Under the pieces are notes generated by a model. That model had not been told where the DNA came from and did no database searches. It saw only the letters and a program-made list of their open reading frames with translations. A stretch of DNA of 64,000 nt, taken from Agromyces sp. LHK192. GTDB taxonomy: Bacteria; Actinomycetota; Actinomycetes; Actinomycetales; Microbacteriaceae. A program made the translations under genes and the position numbers. The DNA lies in assembly GCF_004006235.1 (NCBI RefSeq), contig NZ_CP034753.1, positions 1,178,001 through 1,242,000 on the forward strand. The letters run 5' to 3'. Of this stretch, positions 1 through 10,002 are shown piece after piece; within the stretch, counting starts at the first letter, position 1, and each line of letters starts with the position of its first letter.

Positions 1-2055
1 GAGGGCATCGAGGTGCAGCCGGGCGTGCTCGCGCTCGTCGTGCGTGCGGGAGGCGGTTCGCCCCGCGACACCCTGTCGTTGCTCGACCAGCTCATCGCCG
101 GATCCGAGGGCACGACGATCGACTACGAGCGCGCGGTCGCGCTGCTCGGCTACACGCACGGCGCGCTGCTCGACGAGGTCGTCGACGCGATCGGCGCGAA
201 GGATGCGGCGGGCGCCTTCGCGGCAGCCGACCGCGTCGTGCAGACCGGCCAGGACCCGCGCCGCTTCGTCGAAGACCTGCTCGAGCGGCTCCGCGACCTG
301 ATCGTGGTCGCGGCATCCTCGCCGGAGGCTGCGGCCGCGGTGCTGCGCGGCGTGCCCGCCGACGAACTCGCCCGCATGGCCGCGCAGGCGCGCGCGTTCG
401 GGCAGGCCGAGCTCTCCCGGGTCGCCGACCTGGTCAACCAGACCCTCACCGAGATGACGGGCGCCACGTCGCCGCGACTCCACCTCGAACTGATGCTCGC
501 CCGGGTCCTCGTTCCCGCATCGGACGACTCCGAGCGCGGCGCGCTCGCCCGGGTCGAGCGGCTCGAACGCCGTGTCGGCGTCGAAGGAGCGGATGCCGCG
601 GTGTCGTCGCCGGCCCGCACGCCGGCCGCCGAGCCGGTTCGGGTCGCCGAAGCGCCGCGCCCCCCGGAGTCGGGCCGACCTGCCGGTGCGCCCACCCCCG
701 CCGGCGAACCCGCGCCGACCGCCGAGCCCGCCGCTCAGGATGCTCGCAGTGCAGCGGTCTCGGACTCGATCTCGTCGTCGCCATCAGCAGCGCCGTCGAC
801 CGACTCCTCGTCACGCGCTGCGGAGCCGTCGGCTCCGATCGCGCCGCCGCGTCCGGTCGGGCCGGTGACCCTGCAGCAGGTGAAGGATGCCTGGCCCGAG
901 GTGCTCGCCGCGCTCCAGCGCACCAAGCGCTCGGCGTGGATGGTGGCCTTCACGGCGCAGGTCCGCGACTACCGCGACGACGACATCCTCGTGCTCGGGT
1001 TCCCGAGCGAGCAGGATGTCGCCGGATTCCGCGGCGGTTCGCCCGGCCAGTCGGTCAGCGACCTGCTGCGCAACGCGATCGCCGACGTGCTCGGCGTGCG
1101 CGTCAAGTTCATCGCCCGCGCCGAGGGCGCCGCGGCGCGCAGCGGAGGCCCGGGCGTCGGCGGGCAGTCGGACGAGCCGGGAGCGGGAGGAGGAGCGTCT
1201 GCCGCGTCGGGAACGCCGGGTACTGCACCGCCTGCGCCGGTGCCCTCCGGCGGCACCCCGTCGGGAGTCGATTCCGCCGGTGCCGCCCCGTCGGGCACCG
1301 CAACGCCCGCGGCGGGCCCCGCGAACGGGACCGGCTCCTCGAACGGAACCGGCCCGTCGAACGGGACCGGCTCCTCGAACGGAACCGGCCCGTCGAATGG
1401 CACGGCGGGTGGTGTGCGGAGCAGCGCTGCCCCGCAGGCGCCGGGAACCGACCGCGCCGGGTCGTCGCCCGTGACGCCAGCGGGTCGCGCGTCGGCCACG
1501 TCGGCGCCCTCGGGATCGGTCGACTCGTGGACCACGGTCGCGATCCCCGCCGACCCCGAGCCGGGTTCCGGTTCCGACGGATCATTCGGATCGCCGATCA
1601 CGAGCGGCGGCGCCGCAGTCGCGACCGCGACCGCGACGGCCGTGGTCGAGCGCCCGCGCACCGGGGCGCAGGCCGGCGACGCCCCCGACGTCGCGGCTCG
1701 AACCGGCCGGCCGCCGACCGACCTGCCGAGCGACGACGACGCGCCGCCGCCCGACGACTTCGAGCCTCCGCTCGACCCCGCGATCGACGGCGTGCGAGGC
1801 CCAGGCCCGTCGCCCGCCGCGCCTGCTGCGCCGACGGCCGCCCCGACAGGGACGCCGAACGGCGGCGCGACGACGGGCCGCGGTGCGGAGGCATCCGCTC
1901 GCCCGACCCGCAACGCATCCGGTGCGACGCGGCCGGCGCGCGCCGACGCCGACGGCATCCAGCGGTACGGCGAGGCGGTCGTGCGCGAGGTGCTCGGCGC
2001 GAGGTTCCTCGAAGAGGTCGAAGCGCCCGTTCGCGGGTTCGGGGAGCGTGGCTAG
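1..2055 (+). CDS. dnaX: DNA polymerase III subunit gamma/tau, C-terminal part (5' end outside window)
   Basis: The frame is open from base 1, so the N-terminal AAA+ ATPase is missing. The first about 170 residues match clamp-loader domain III (SPRDTLSLLDQLIAG, then a helical DP-R-FVEDLLERLRDL segment). A very long Ala/Pro/Gly/Ser-rich linker of some 400 residues follows, interrupted by a folded block near 870-1130 (VTLQQVKDAWPEVLAAL...) that is typical of actinobacterial tau C-termini. The last residues (YGEAVVREVLGARFLEE) form a conserved tail helix. The gene product loads the beta clamp and organises the replisome. It ends 3 nt before recR, the usual dnaX-recR arrangement. The identification is firm; only the precise tau domain boundaries are inferred. 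Confidence 0.93.
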   Translation, partial: EGIEVQPGVLALVVRAGGGSPRDTLSLLDQLIAGSEGTTIDYERAVALLGYTHGALLDEVVDAIGAKDAAGAFAAADRVVQTGQDPRRFVEDLLERLRDLIVVAASSPEAAAAVLRGVPADELARMAAQARAFGQAELSRVADLVNQTLTEMTGATSPRLHLELMLARVLVPASDDSERGALARVERLERRVGVEGADAAVSSPARTPAAEPVRVAEAPRPPESGRPAGAPTPAGEPAPTAEPAAQDARSAAVSDSISSSPSAAPSTDSSSRAAEPSAPIAPPRPVGPVTLQQVKDAWPEVLAALQRTKRSAWMVAFTAQVRDYRDDDILVLGFPSEQDVAGFRGGSPGQSVSDLLRNAIADVLGVRVKFIARAEGAAARSGGPGVGGQSDEPGAGGGASAASGTPGTAPPAPVPSGGTPSGVDSAGAAPSGTATPAAGPANGTGSSNGTGPSNGTGSSNGTGPSNGTAGGVRSSAAPQAPGTDRAGSSPVTPAGRASATSAPSGSVDSWTTVAIPADPEPGSGSDGSFGSPITSGGAAVATATATAVVERPRTGAQAGDAPDVAARTGRPPTDLPSDDDAPPPDDFEPPLDPAIDGVRGPGPSPAAPAAPTAAPTGTPNGGATTGRGAEASARPTRNASGATRPARADADGIQRYGEAVVREVLGARFLEEVEAPVRGFGERG
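1324..1395 (+). repeat. Four 18-nt tandem repeats inside dnaX
   Basis: Four in-frame 18-nt units starting at 1324, 1342, 1360 and 1378 each encode Asn-Gly-Thr-Gly-(Ser/Pro)-Ser. Units 1 and 3 agree with each other, as do 2 and 4, so the block is also a doubled 36-nt repeat. It lies in the disordered tau linker and probably arose by slippage. Confidence 0.9.
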
Positions 2056-2058
2056 GCC

Positions 2059-2655
2059 GTGTACGAGGGAATCGTCCAGGAACTGATCGACGAGCTGGGC
2101 CGGCTGCCCGGCATCGGGCCGAAGTCGGCGCAGCGCATCGCGTTCCACATCGTGCAGACGGAGCACTTCGACGTGACCCGGCTCGCCGAGGTGCTGCTCG
2201 AGGTGCGCGACAAGGTGCGCTTCTGCGAGATCTGCGGCAACGTCTCCGAGCAGGCGACCTGCTCGATCTGTCGCGACCCGCGCCGCGACCCCGCGCTGAT
2301 CTGCGTGGTCGAGGAGGCGAAGGACGTCGTCGCGATCGAGCGGACGCGCGAGTTCCGCGGGCTGTACCACGTGCTCGGCGGCGCGATCAGCCCGATCGAC
2401 GGCATCGGCCCCGACGAGCTGCGCATCCGGCAGCTCATGCAGCGTCTGGCCGACGGCACGGTGCAGGAGGTCATCATCGCGACCGACCCGAACCTCGAGG
2501 GCGAGGCGACCGCGACCTACCTGAGCCGCCTGCTCACGACGCTCGGCATCAAGATCACGCGCCTCGCCTCGGGCCTGCCCGTCGGCGGCGACCTGGAGTA
2601 CGCCGACGAGGTGACGCTCGGCCGGGCGTTCGAAGGTCGCCGCGTCGTCGGCTGA
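2059..2655 (+). CDS. recR: Recombination mediator RecR
   Basis: RecR (198 aa) works with RecF/RecO to load RecA on gapped DNA. The N-terminal helix-hairpin-helix ([19 protein letters not shown]), the four-cysteine zinc finger ([16 protein letters not shown], about residues 56-71) and the Toprim domain beginning [14 protein letters not shown] are all present at normal family length. Translation starts at a GTG 3 nt after the dnaX stop, so the two genes are probably translationally coupled. No oddities are visible. Confidence 0.97.
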   Translation: MYEGIVQELIDELGRLPGIGPKSAQRIAFHIVQTEHFDVTRLAEVLLEVRDKVRFCEICGNVSEQATCSICRDPRRDPALICVVEEAKDVVAIERTREFRGLYHVLGGAISPIDGIGPDELRIRQLMQRLADGTVQEVIIATDPNLEGEATATYLSRLLTTLGIKITRLASGLPVGGDLEYADEVTLGRAFEGRRVVG

Positions 2656-2794
2656 CGCCCGCGCCCTCGCGCCTGCCGCGCTGCGCCAATTGGTCGGCAT
2701 CGCGCCCGACCGTCTGGCGCGGGCCCGACGAACCGGCGCATACACCGGCGCGCGGCGGCCGGCCCTTGACGCGGCCTCGCCGCGGGAGTGGACT

Positions 2795-3160
2795 ATGCGC
2801 ATGTCGAGCGCTGGGGCTGCATGGGTCGAGGGATACATCCGGGCGTGGGAGACCAACGATCCGGACGACATCGGGGCGCTGTTCACCGACGACGCCGTCT
2901 ACGAGTACCGGCCCGACGACCCGGAGGCCGCCCGCGGGCGCGAGGCGATCATCCGGGAATGGATCGAGGCCGACGACCAGCCCGGCACGTGGACCTACGA
3001 CTGGACGCTGCTCGTCGACACCCCCGAACTCGCCGTCGTGGTCGGCCGGGTCGAGTACCCCGCCGAGAAGGACTACGACAGCCTCTGGGTCGTGCGCCTC
3101 GAACCCGACGGGCGGGCCAGCCGCTTCACCGAGTGGTACATGGAGCGCCCGCGCGACTGA
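2795..3160 (+). CDS. SnoaL/NTF2-like small protein
   Basis: The 121-aa product has the pattern of the SnoaL-like/NTF2 fold: an N-terminal helix (WVEGYIRAWETND), DDIGALFTDDAVYEYRP, a G-REAI segment and C-terminal beta strands ending FTEWYMERP. Such proteins are polyketide cyclases, isomerases or ligand-binding proteins; the specific reaction cannot be read here. The ATG at 2795 is preferred over upstream in-frame starts because GGGAG sits at 2784-2788, 6 nt before it. A second ATG at 2801 is possible. It is a single-gene unit downstream of recR. Confidence 0.75.
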   Translation: MRMSSAGAAWVEGYIRAWETNDPDDIGALFTDDAVYEYRPDDPEAARGREAIIREWIEADDQPGTWTYDWTLLVDTPELAVVVGRVEYPAEKDYDSLWVVRLEPDGRASRFTEWYMERPRD

Positions 3161-3176
3161 CTGACCGTCGACGCTC

Positions 3177-3197
3177 CGCCGAGGCATCCGCTCGGCG
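3177..3197. terminator. Hairpin between convergent genes
   Basis: A perfect 7-bp stem (CGCCGAG/CTCGGCG) with a 7-nt loop lies in the 49-bp gap between two converging stop codons, so it may terminate both strands. There is no U-tract, as is common in high-GC actinobacteria. Confidence 0.45.
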
Positions 3198-3209
3198 CAG
3201 CGCGGAGGT

Positions 3210-3713
3210 TCAGCGCAGCACCTCGACCAGCACGATCCAGGCGTAGAGGATCGCCGACGCGATCGCGAGGATCGTCGCGACGGCCAGCGACCAGAGTCCG
3301 AGCGCGGTCGCCCCGGCCAGGAGCGCCACGGCCCCGACGAGGTAGACGACCAGCGGGACGACCCCCGCGATCGACTTCGCGACGCGCTCGCCCGGGGTGC
3401 CGCCGTGCGCGCTCGAATCGTGCCGGATGACCCGGATCGCATGCAGTTCGAAGACGCTCGTGCCGGCGGCGGCCACGAGCACGATGAGGCCGTACACCCA
3501 GGCCGCCAGGCCGGGGGCGAGCGCCAGGCCCGTCACGGCGATCGCGAGAACGAGCGTCGCGATCGACGCGGCCGCGCGGGCGGGCAGCGTCGGCGACTGC
3601 AGGATCGTGGCGATGTTCACGGACATCGCGACGATGAGCAGGCCCGCGAGCGCGGCGGTGGCACCGACCATCGCGACGTTGAACTCCGACCACGCCTCGA
3701 GTAGTTCCCCCAT
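3210..3713 (-). CDS. Small integral membrane protein of unknown function
   Basis: The 167-aa protein begins MGELLEAWSEFNVAMVGATAAL and contains four to five hydrophobic segments (about residues 13-33, 45-67, 72-93, 112-134 and 138-162). A short polar loop (IRHDSSAHGGTPGERVAK) lies in the middle. No catalytic motif or recognisable family signature is visible. It reads towards the SnoaL-like gene and is divergent from the aspartokinase gene, with about 136 bp between the two starts. It is retained as real because the hydrophobic pattern is coherent and the codon use is typical of the window. Confidence 0.75.
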   Translation of the reverse strand: MGELLEAWSEFNVAMVGATAALAGLLIVAMSVNIATILQSPTLPARAAASIATLVLAIAVTGLALAPGLAAWVYGLIVLVAAAGTSVFELHAIRVIRHDSSAHGGTPGERVAKSIAGVVPLVVYLVGAVALLAGATALGLWSLAVATILAIASAILYAWIVLVEVLR

Positions 3714-3782
3714 GCCGAAATGCTAGTGGGCGGGGCATCCGTCGCGCCCTGTCACATGGCGGGGCGTGCATGCCCGCCGCCG

Positions 3783-3788
3783 TATGAT
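3783..3788 (+). promoter_or_regulatory. Candidate -10 element of the ask-asd operon
   Basis: TATGAT lies 61 bp before the GTG start of aspartokinase, giving a leader of about 55 nt that ends with GGGAG at 3840-3844. No convincing -35 box or riboswitch fold was recognised. Confidence 0.4.
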
Positions 3789-3849
3789 GAAGGCTCCGGC
3801 GCCCGCCGGTCGGTCGAGGCGCGCACACCCCACCCCCTTGGGAGACCAC

Positions 3850-6220
<2,371 letters not shown>

Positions 6221-6257
6221 CGGTCGCACGCGTGCGTCGGCTGTCGCCGACCGCCTG

Positions 6258-6287
6258 AACGGCCGGTCCCTGACGGGACCGGCCGTT
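6258..6287 (+). terminator. Terminator of the ask-asd operon
   Basis: A perfect 13-bp stem (6258-6270 with 6275-6287) closes over a TGAC tetraloop 37 nt after the asd stop. It is one of the strongest hairpins in the window and is inferred to be a Rho-independent terminator without a long U-tract. Confidence 0.85.
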
Positions 6288-6312
6288 CCGCGTTCCCGGG
6301 CGCCGCGGTGGA

Positions 6313-6325
6313 TACACTCGACAGC
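6313..6325 (+). promoter_or_regulatory. Leaderless promoter of the sensor kinase
   Basis: TACACT at 6313-6318 is followed by 7 nt and then the ATG at 6326, with no Shine-Dalgarno. The expected transcription start coincides with the A of the ATG. Confidence 0.55.
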
Positions 6326-7960
6326 ATGCCGGGCTCGGGGGAACCGCGGCGGGCGGTGTTCGACCGTTCCGTCATCCTCTCGCAGCTGCTGTTCGGCGTG
6401 GCCTTCGTCGTGGTGCTGTTCACGCTGCTGCTGTTCCAGCCCGAGATGCTGGTCGAGCCGCTCACCATCGCCGGCATCGGCGTGGCGTTCGCGGTCACCG
6501 GGGTGACGATGCTCGTGCCGTGGCACCGGGTCCGACGCGGTGTGGTGATGATCGTGCCGATCCTCGACATCGTCGCGATCGGATGCATCCGCATCGCCGA
6601 AGCCACGAGCGGCATCGGGCTGCTGTGGATCTTCCCCACGCTGTGGCTCGCGACCTACTTCGGCGCGCGCGGAGCGATCATCGCGATCGGATCGACCGGG
6701 GTCATGCTCTGGGTGTCCGAGTTCGCGGCGGGCCGGGCGTTCACGCCCGAGAGCATCCCGAGCGTCGTGCTGCTGCCGATCGCGCTCGTGTTCGTCGCCA
6801 CCAGCGCGGTGCTCTCGAGTCGGAGGACGGCAGCCCAGCGCGTGCTCCTCCAATCCCAGTCCCAGCAGCTCGAGCGCGCGGTGCGCCGGGCGAACCGCCA
6901 GGAGGCGCTGCTCGCGGAGGTCCTGGATGCGGTCGAGTTCGGCGTGGTCCGGCTGGATCGCGACGGGCGGGGAGCCGTGATGAACGCCGCGTACGGCCGC
7001 CTCTACGGCATCCGGCGCGGCGATCCGACGGCTGCCGCGGCGGGCACGGCATTCGCCGAGGATGGCGTGACGCCGCTCGCCGACGCCGACCTCCCGTTCG
7101 CCCGGGCCGTGTCCGGCGAGGAGTTCGACGACGTCGTGACCTGGATCCCGGACGGCATCGGAGGATTGCGCGCCGTGGCGGTGACCTCCCGCGCCCTGCG
7201 CGACGCCGAGGGCCGGTCCGACGGGAGCGTCATCGTCGCCCGCGACGTCACCGCCGAGCGCCGCGCCGTGCGTGCGCGCGACGACCTCGTCGCCTCGGTG
7301 TCGCACGAGTTGCGAACGCCGATGACGTCGGTGCTCGGCTACGTCGAGCTCTCACTCGACGAGCCCGACGTGACCCCGGCGATCCGGCGGAACCTCGAGG
7401 TCATCGAGCGCAACGGCGACCGGATGCTCGAGCTCATCGCCTCGATCCTCCAGGGCGCGGAGCGGGCCGATGCACCGGCTCCGCTCGACCTCGCGCCGGC
7501 CGACCTGGCGCAGATCGTGCGCGACGCCGTCGAGGCTGCGGCGCCGCGGGCCGCCGAGCGCGAGATCGCGGTCCGCGTCACGGGCGATCCGGTGGTCGTC
7601 GCGCGGGTGGACGCGTTCCGGATCCGGCAGGTCGTCGACAACGTCCTGTCGAATGCCGTCAAGTACAACCGTCACGCCGGCGAGGTCGCGATCGACGTCA
7701 CGGTCGACGGCGGCACGGCGCACCTCGTGTTCCGCGACTCCGGGGCGGGCATCCCGGCCGCCGACCTGCCGAGGGTGTTCGACCGGTTCTACCGCGCCGA
7801 CACCGTACGCCGAGGCACGGTGCACGGCAGCGGGCTGGGCCTCGGCATCGTGCGCGACCTCGTCCTGCGTCACGGCGGGACCATCGACCTCGACAGCGCG
7901 ATCGGCCGCGGCACGACGGTCTCGATCGCGCTACCCATCGCAGGACCGGAGGACGCATGA
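6326..7960 (+). CDS. Membrane sensor histidine kinase with PAS domain
   Basis: The 544-aa protein has an N-terminal block of about six membrane segments (to about residue 170) and a short coiled linker (QSQQLERAVRRANRQEALLAEVLDAV). A PAS-like domain covers about 200-315, then HisKA with the phospho-acceptor motif SVSHELRTPMTSVLGY near residue 326, then HATPase_c with N box NAVKYNRH, G1 DSGAGI and G2 GSGLGLGIV. All motifs are intact, so it should autophosphorylate. No response regulator is adjacent; the OmpR-type regulator at 11518-12450 is a plausible partner. It overlaps the next gene by 4 nt (ATGA). The stimulus is unknown. Confidence 0.9.
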   Translation: MPGSGEPRRAVFDRSVILSQLLFGVAFVVVLFTLLLFQPEMLVEPLTIAGIGVAFAVTGVTMLVPWHRVRRGVVMIVPILDIVAIGCIRIAEATSGIGLLWIFPTLWLATYFGARGAIIAIGSTGVMLWVSEFAAGRAFTPESIPSVVLLPIALVFVATSAVLSSRRTAAQRVLLQSQSQQLERAVRRANRQEALLAEVLDAVEFGVVRLDRDGRGAVMNAAYGRLYGIRRGDPTAAAAGTAFAEDGVTPLADADLPFARAVSGEEFDDVVTWIPDGIGGLRAVAVTSRALRDAEGRSDGSVIVARDVTAERRAVRARDDLVASVSHELRTPMTSVLGYVELSLDEPDVTPAIRRNLEVIERNGDRMLELIASILQGAERADAPAPLDLAPADLAQIVRDAVEAAAPRAAEREIAVRVTGDPVVVARVDAFRIRQVVDNVLSNAVKYNRHAGEVAIDVTVDGGTAHLVFRDSGAGIPAADLPRVFDRFYRADTVRRGTVHGSGLGLGIVRDLVLRHGGTIDLDSAIGRGTTVSIALPIAGPEDA

Positions 7961-9120
7961 CGATCGACCTGTTCACGATGCAGCTCGCGACGACGACGGT
8001 GACGATCGTCGCGGGCGTGATGTTCATCCTCGACACGTTCCTGCGGCGCACCGATGCCGCCGGACGTGTCTGGGCCGTCGCGTTCGTGGCGGGCATCCTC
8101 GGTTCGGTCGCGTATGCGGTGTGGGCGCTCGAGCCGGCGGCCTGGTGGGCGGTCGCCCTCGGCAACGCCGCGGTGGCGCTGTCCCCGGGGCTGTTGTGGG
8201 CCGGATGCCGCGCCTACAACGGCCGGCGCGACCTCGTCTGGGTCGCGCTGGTCGGCGCCGTGCTGGTGGGTCTCGCGGCGATCGTGGAGAGGTCGCGTGA
8301 GGACGGGTGGGCGGGCGGCGCGGCGATGTTCATCGCCATCGCGGTCTTCGCCGCCCTGGGTGCCGCCGAGTCGTTGCGGGCGCCGATGCGCGAGAACTGG
8401 ACGGCGCGCGGGCTGACCGTCATGTTCCTCTTCGTCGCCGCGTACTATGCGCTCCGGGCGGCGGCCTTCGTCGTGGCCGGTCCGGACGACCCGTGGTTCC
8501 GCGCGTTCCTCGGGACGGAGGCGGCCGGATTCGTGCTGATCTCGCTCATCATCGTGTCGGTCATCAGCATGGTGGTGCTCCAGTCCGAGCGGGTGCCGAG
8601 GCCCATCGCCGCGCGCGCCGCCGAGCTGTACCTGCCCGGTGACGTGCTCGCGCCCGTCGCGTTCCGGCGCATCGTCGAGGACTGGCTCGACCGGTCGGCG
8701 TTCCACGACGAGCAGCTGGTGTTCTCGGTGGTCCGGCTCGACGGGCTCGGCCCGATCAACACGGCCTTCGGACGGTCGGCGGGGGCGGCGTTCGTCGATC
8801 GGTTCACGGCCGACGTGCGACGGCACACCGCGCCCAACTCGGCGGTCGGGTGGCTCTCGGAGGGCGAGCTCGCCATCGTCGCGCCGTTCGCGCGCCTGGA
8901 CGACGCCCGGCGCAACGCCCTGGCGATGCAGGGGGGCCTGCGCGAGCGGCCGATCGAGGGAGTGCAGGGCCTGCGCATGTCGGCGAGCATCGGGCTTGCC
9001 GGAAGCGACGCCTTCGGGCACGACTACGATCGGTTGCTCACGGCGGCGTCCGAGGCGGTGGATCAGGCCGCGGCGAGCGGCGGCGACGTGGTCGTCGGCG
9101 CCGACACCGCGTCGGCCTGA
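7957..9120 (+). CDS. Membrane protein with degenerate GGDEF domain
   Basis: The 387-aa protein is translationally coupled to the kinase (ATGA overlap, GGAGGA 4 nt upstream). It has about seven membrane helices (residues 8-200) followed by a cytosolic domain with the GGDEF fold pattern: FSVVRLDGLGPINTAFGRSAGAAFVDRF, then WLSEGELAIVAP where the GGDEF loop should be. The signature has decayed to S-E-G-E-L, so cyclic-di-GMP synthesis is unlikely. It may bind nucleotide or act as a signalling partner of the kinase. The fold is inferred from the sequence pattern around the signature. Confidence 0.75.
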   Translation: MTIDLFTMQLATTTVTIVAGVMFILDTFLRRTDAAGRVWAVAFVAGILGSVAYAVWALEPAAWWAVALGNAAVALSPGLLWAGCRAYNGRRDLVWVALVGAVLVGLAAIVERSREDGWAGGAAMFIAIAVFAALGAAESLRAPMRENWTARGLTVMFLFVAAYYALRAAAFVVAGPDDPWFRAFLGTEAAGFVLISLIIVSVISMVVLQSERVPRPIAARAAELYLPGDVLAPVAFRRIVEDWLDRSAFHDEQLVFSVVRLDGLGPINTAFGRSAGAAFVDRFTADVRRHTAPNSAVGWLSEGELAIVAPFARLDDARRNALAMQGGLRERPIEGVQGLRMSASIGLAGSDAFGHDYDRLLTAASEAVDQAAASGGDVVVGADTASA

Positions 9121-9125
9121 GGTTC

Positions 9126-9144
9126 GCGCGCGCATGCGGCGCGC
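9126..9144. terminator. GC-rich hairpin between convergent genes
   Basis: GCGCGC at 9126-9131 pairs with GCGCGC at 9139-9144 across a 7-nt loop, in the 30-bp gap between two converging genes. It is short, so the call is tentative. Confidence 0.3.
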
Positions 9145-9150
9145 TCTGCG

Positions 9151-9837
9151 CTACTCGGCCGGTTCGGTGGTCTCCGTGGGCGCCTCTGCATCGCCTGGCT
9201 CCGAGTCGCCCGGCTCGGCGGCGATCGCGATGGTCAGGGTGTCCACGACGGTCTGTTTCGCGTAGTCGGTCGAGGTCGGCGTCGACTGCTGCAGCAGTTC
9301 GTAGCGCATGGAGATCTCGATGCTCGTCGCCGCCTGGTCGACCGGAGGCAGCGTGAACGTCTGGCTGTAGCTGTACGGGTCGAGGATGAGGTAACCCGGG
9401 GCGACCGTGGACTGGTCGACGATCGGATCGAACCCGGGCAGCGCGGAGCCGTCGGCGGCGCGCACCGCCGGCGTCGCGGTGACCCGCGACAGGTACAGCT
9501 TCTGTCCGTCGGCCGGTGCGATCGTGCCGCGCAGCGAGAAGCTGAGCGGCTTCTGGGCGGCCGCCGTCCACTGGTCCATCGAGAGCGTCGACCAGTAGTC
9601 GACGGTCAGCGTCACGGCGCCGACCTCGAGGGTGCGGGTCGCGGAGCCGGCCGCGAGGTCGTTCTGCACCGGCTGGGCCGGCGTGGTCTGCGGTGCGCTC
9701 GTCGTGGGGGCGGCGGTGTCGTCCGGCCCGAGCCAGGGCGGGGTCGAGCACGACGACAGCCCCACGGCGAGGCCGGCGGCGAGCAGCGCAGCGGCGCCGA
9801 CGGCGCGCAGCGGGCGGTGCTGGGATCGGTTCGGCAC
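9151..9837 (-). CDS. Secreted lipoprotein of unknown function
   Basis: The 228-aa product has a clear lipoprotein signal: positively charged N-terminus, hydrophobic core and lipobox GLSSC with Cys30. A Thr/Pro-rich spacer follows, then a beta-rich domain (RTLEVGAVTLTVDYWSTLSMDQW, later YSYSQTFTLPPVDQAATSIEISMRYELLQQS). The acidic C-terminus (EPGDSEPGDAEAPTETTEPAE) is disordered. I do not recognise the family. It is divergent from the adjacent glycosyltransferase gene and may belong to the same envelope module, but this is only positional. Confidence 0.8.
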   Translation of the reverse strand: MPNRSQHRPLRAVGAAALLAAGLAVGLSSCSTPPWLGPDDTAAPTTSAPQTTPAQPVQNDLAAGSATRTLEVGAVTLTVDYWSTLSMDQWTAAAQKPLSFSLRGTIAPADGQKLYLSRVTATPAVRAADGSALPGFDPIVDQSTVAPGYLILDPYSYSQTFTLPPVDQAATSIEISMRYELLQQSTPTSTDYAKQTVVDTLTIAIAAEPGDSEPGDAEAPTETTEPAE

Positions 9838-10002
9838 GCGGTTCCTTCCGGTCCGGCGACGCCTGGCCCCCCAAACGCCGAATCCTGAGGAGATCTTGAG
9901 CCGACGCTATCGCATCCCTCGGCTCCCGCTGCGGTCGGCGCTCGACCATGGAAACACCGGAACGACGCATCCGCGTCACCATGAACAGGAGGACGAACCG
10001 AG

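Noticed and set aside
1324..1395. Possible CRISPR-like repeat array
   Set aside because: The 18-nt units are contiguous, have no spacers and are in frame within dnaX.
936..3164. 742-codon open frame on the plus strand across dnaX and recR
   Set aside because: Its product is Arg/Pro-rich low complexity without domains and overlaps two certain genes; it is a high-GC frame shadow.
7957..9120. Active diguanylate cyclase
   Set aside because: The GGDEF signature is replaced by SEGEL, so catalytic residues are missing.
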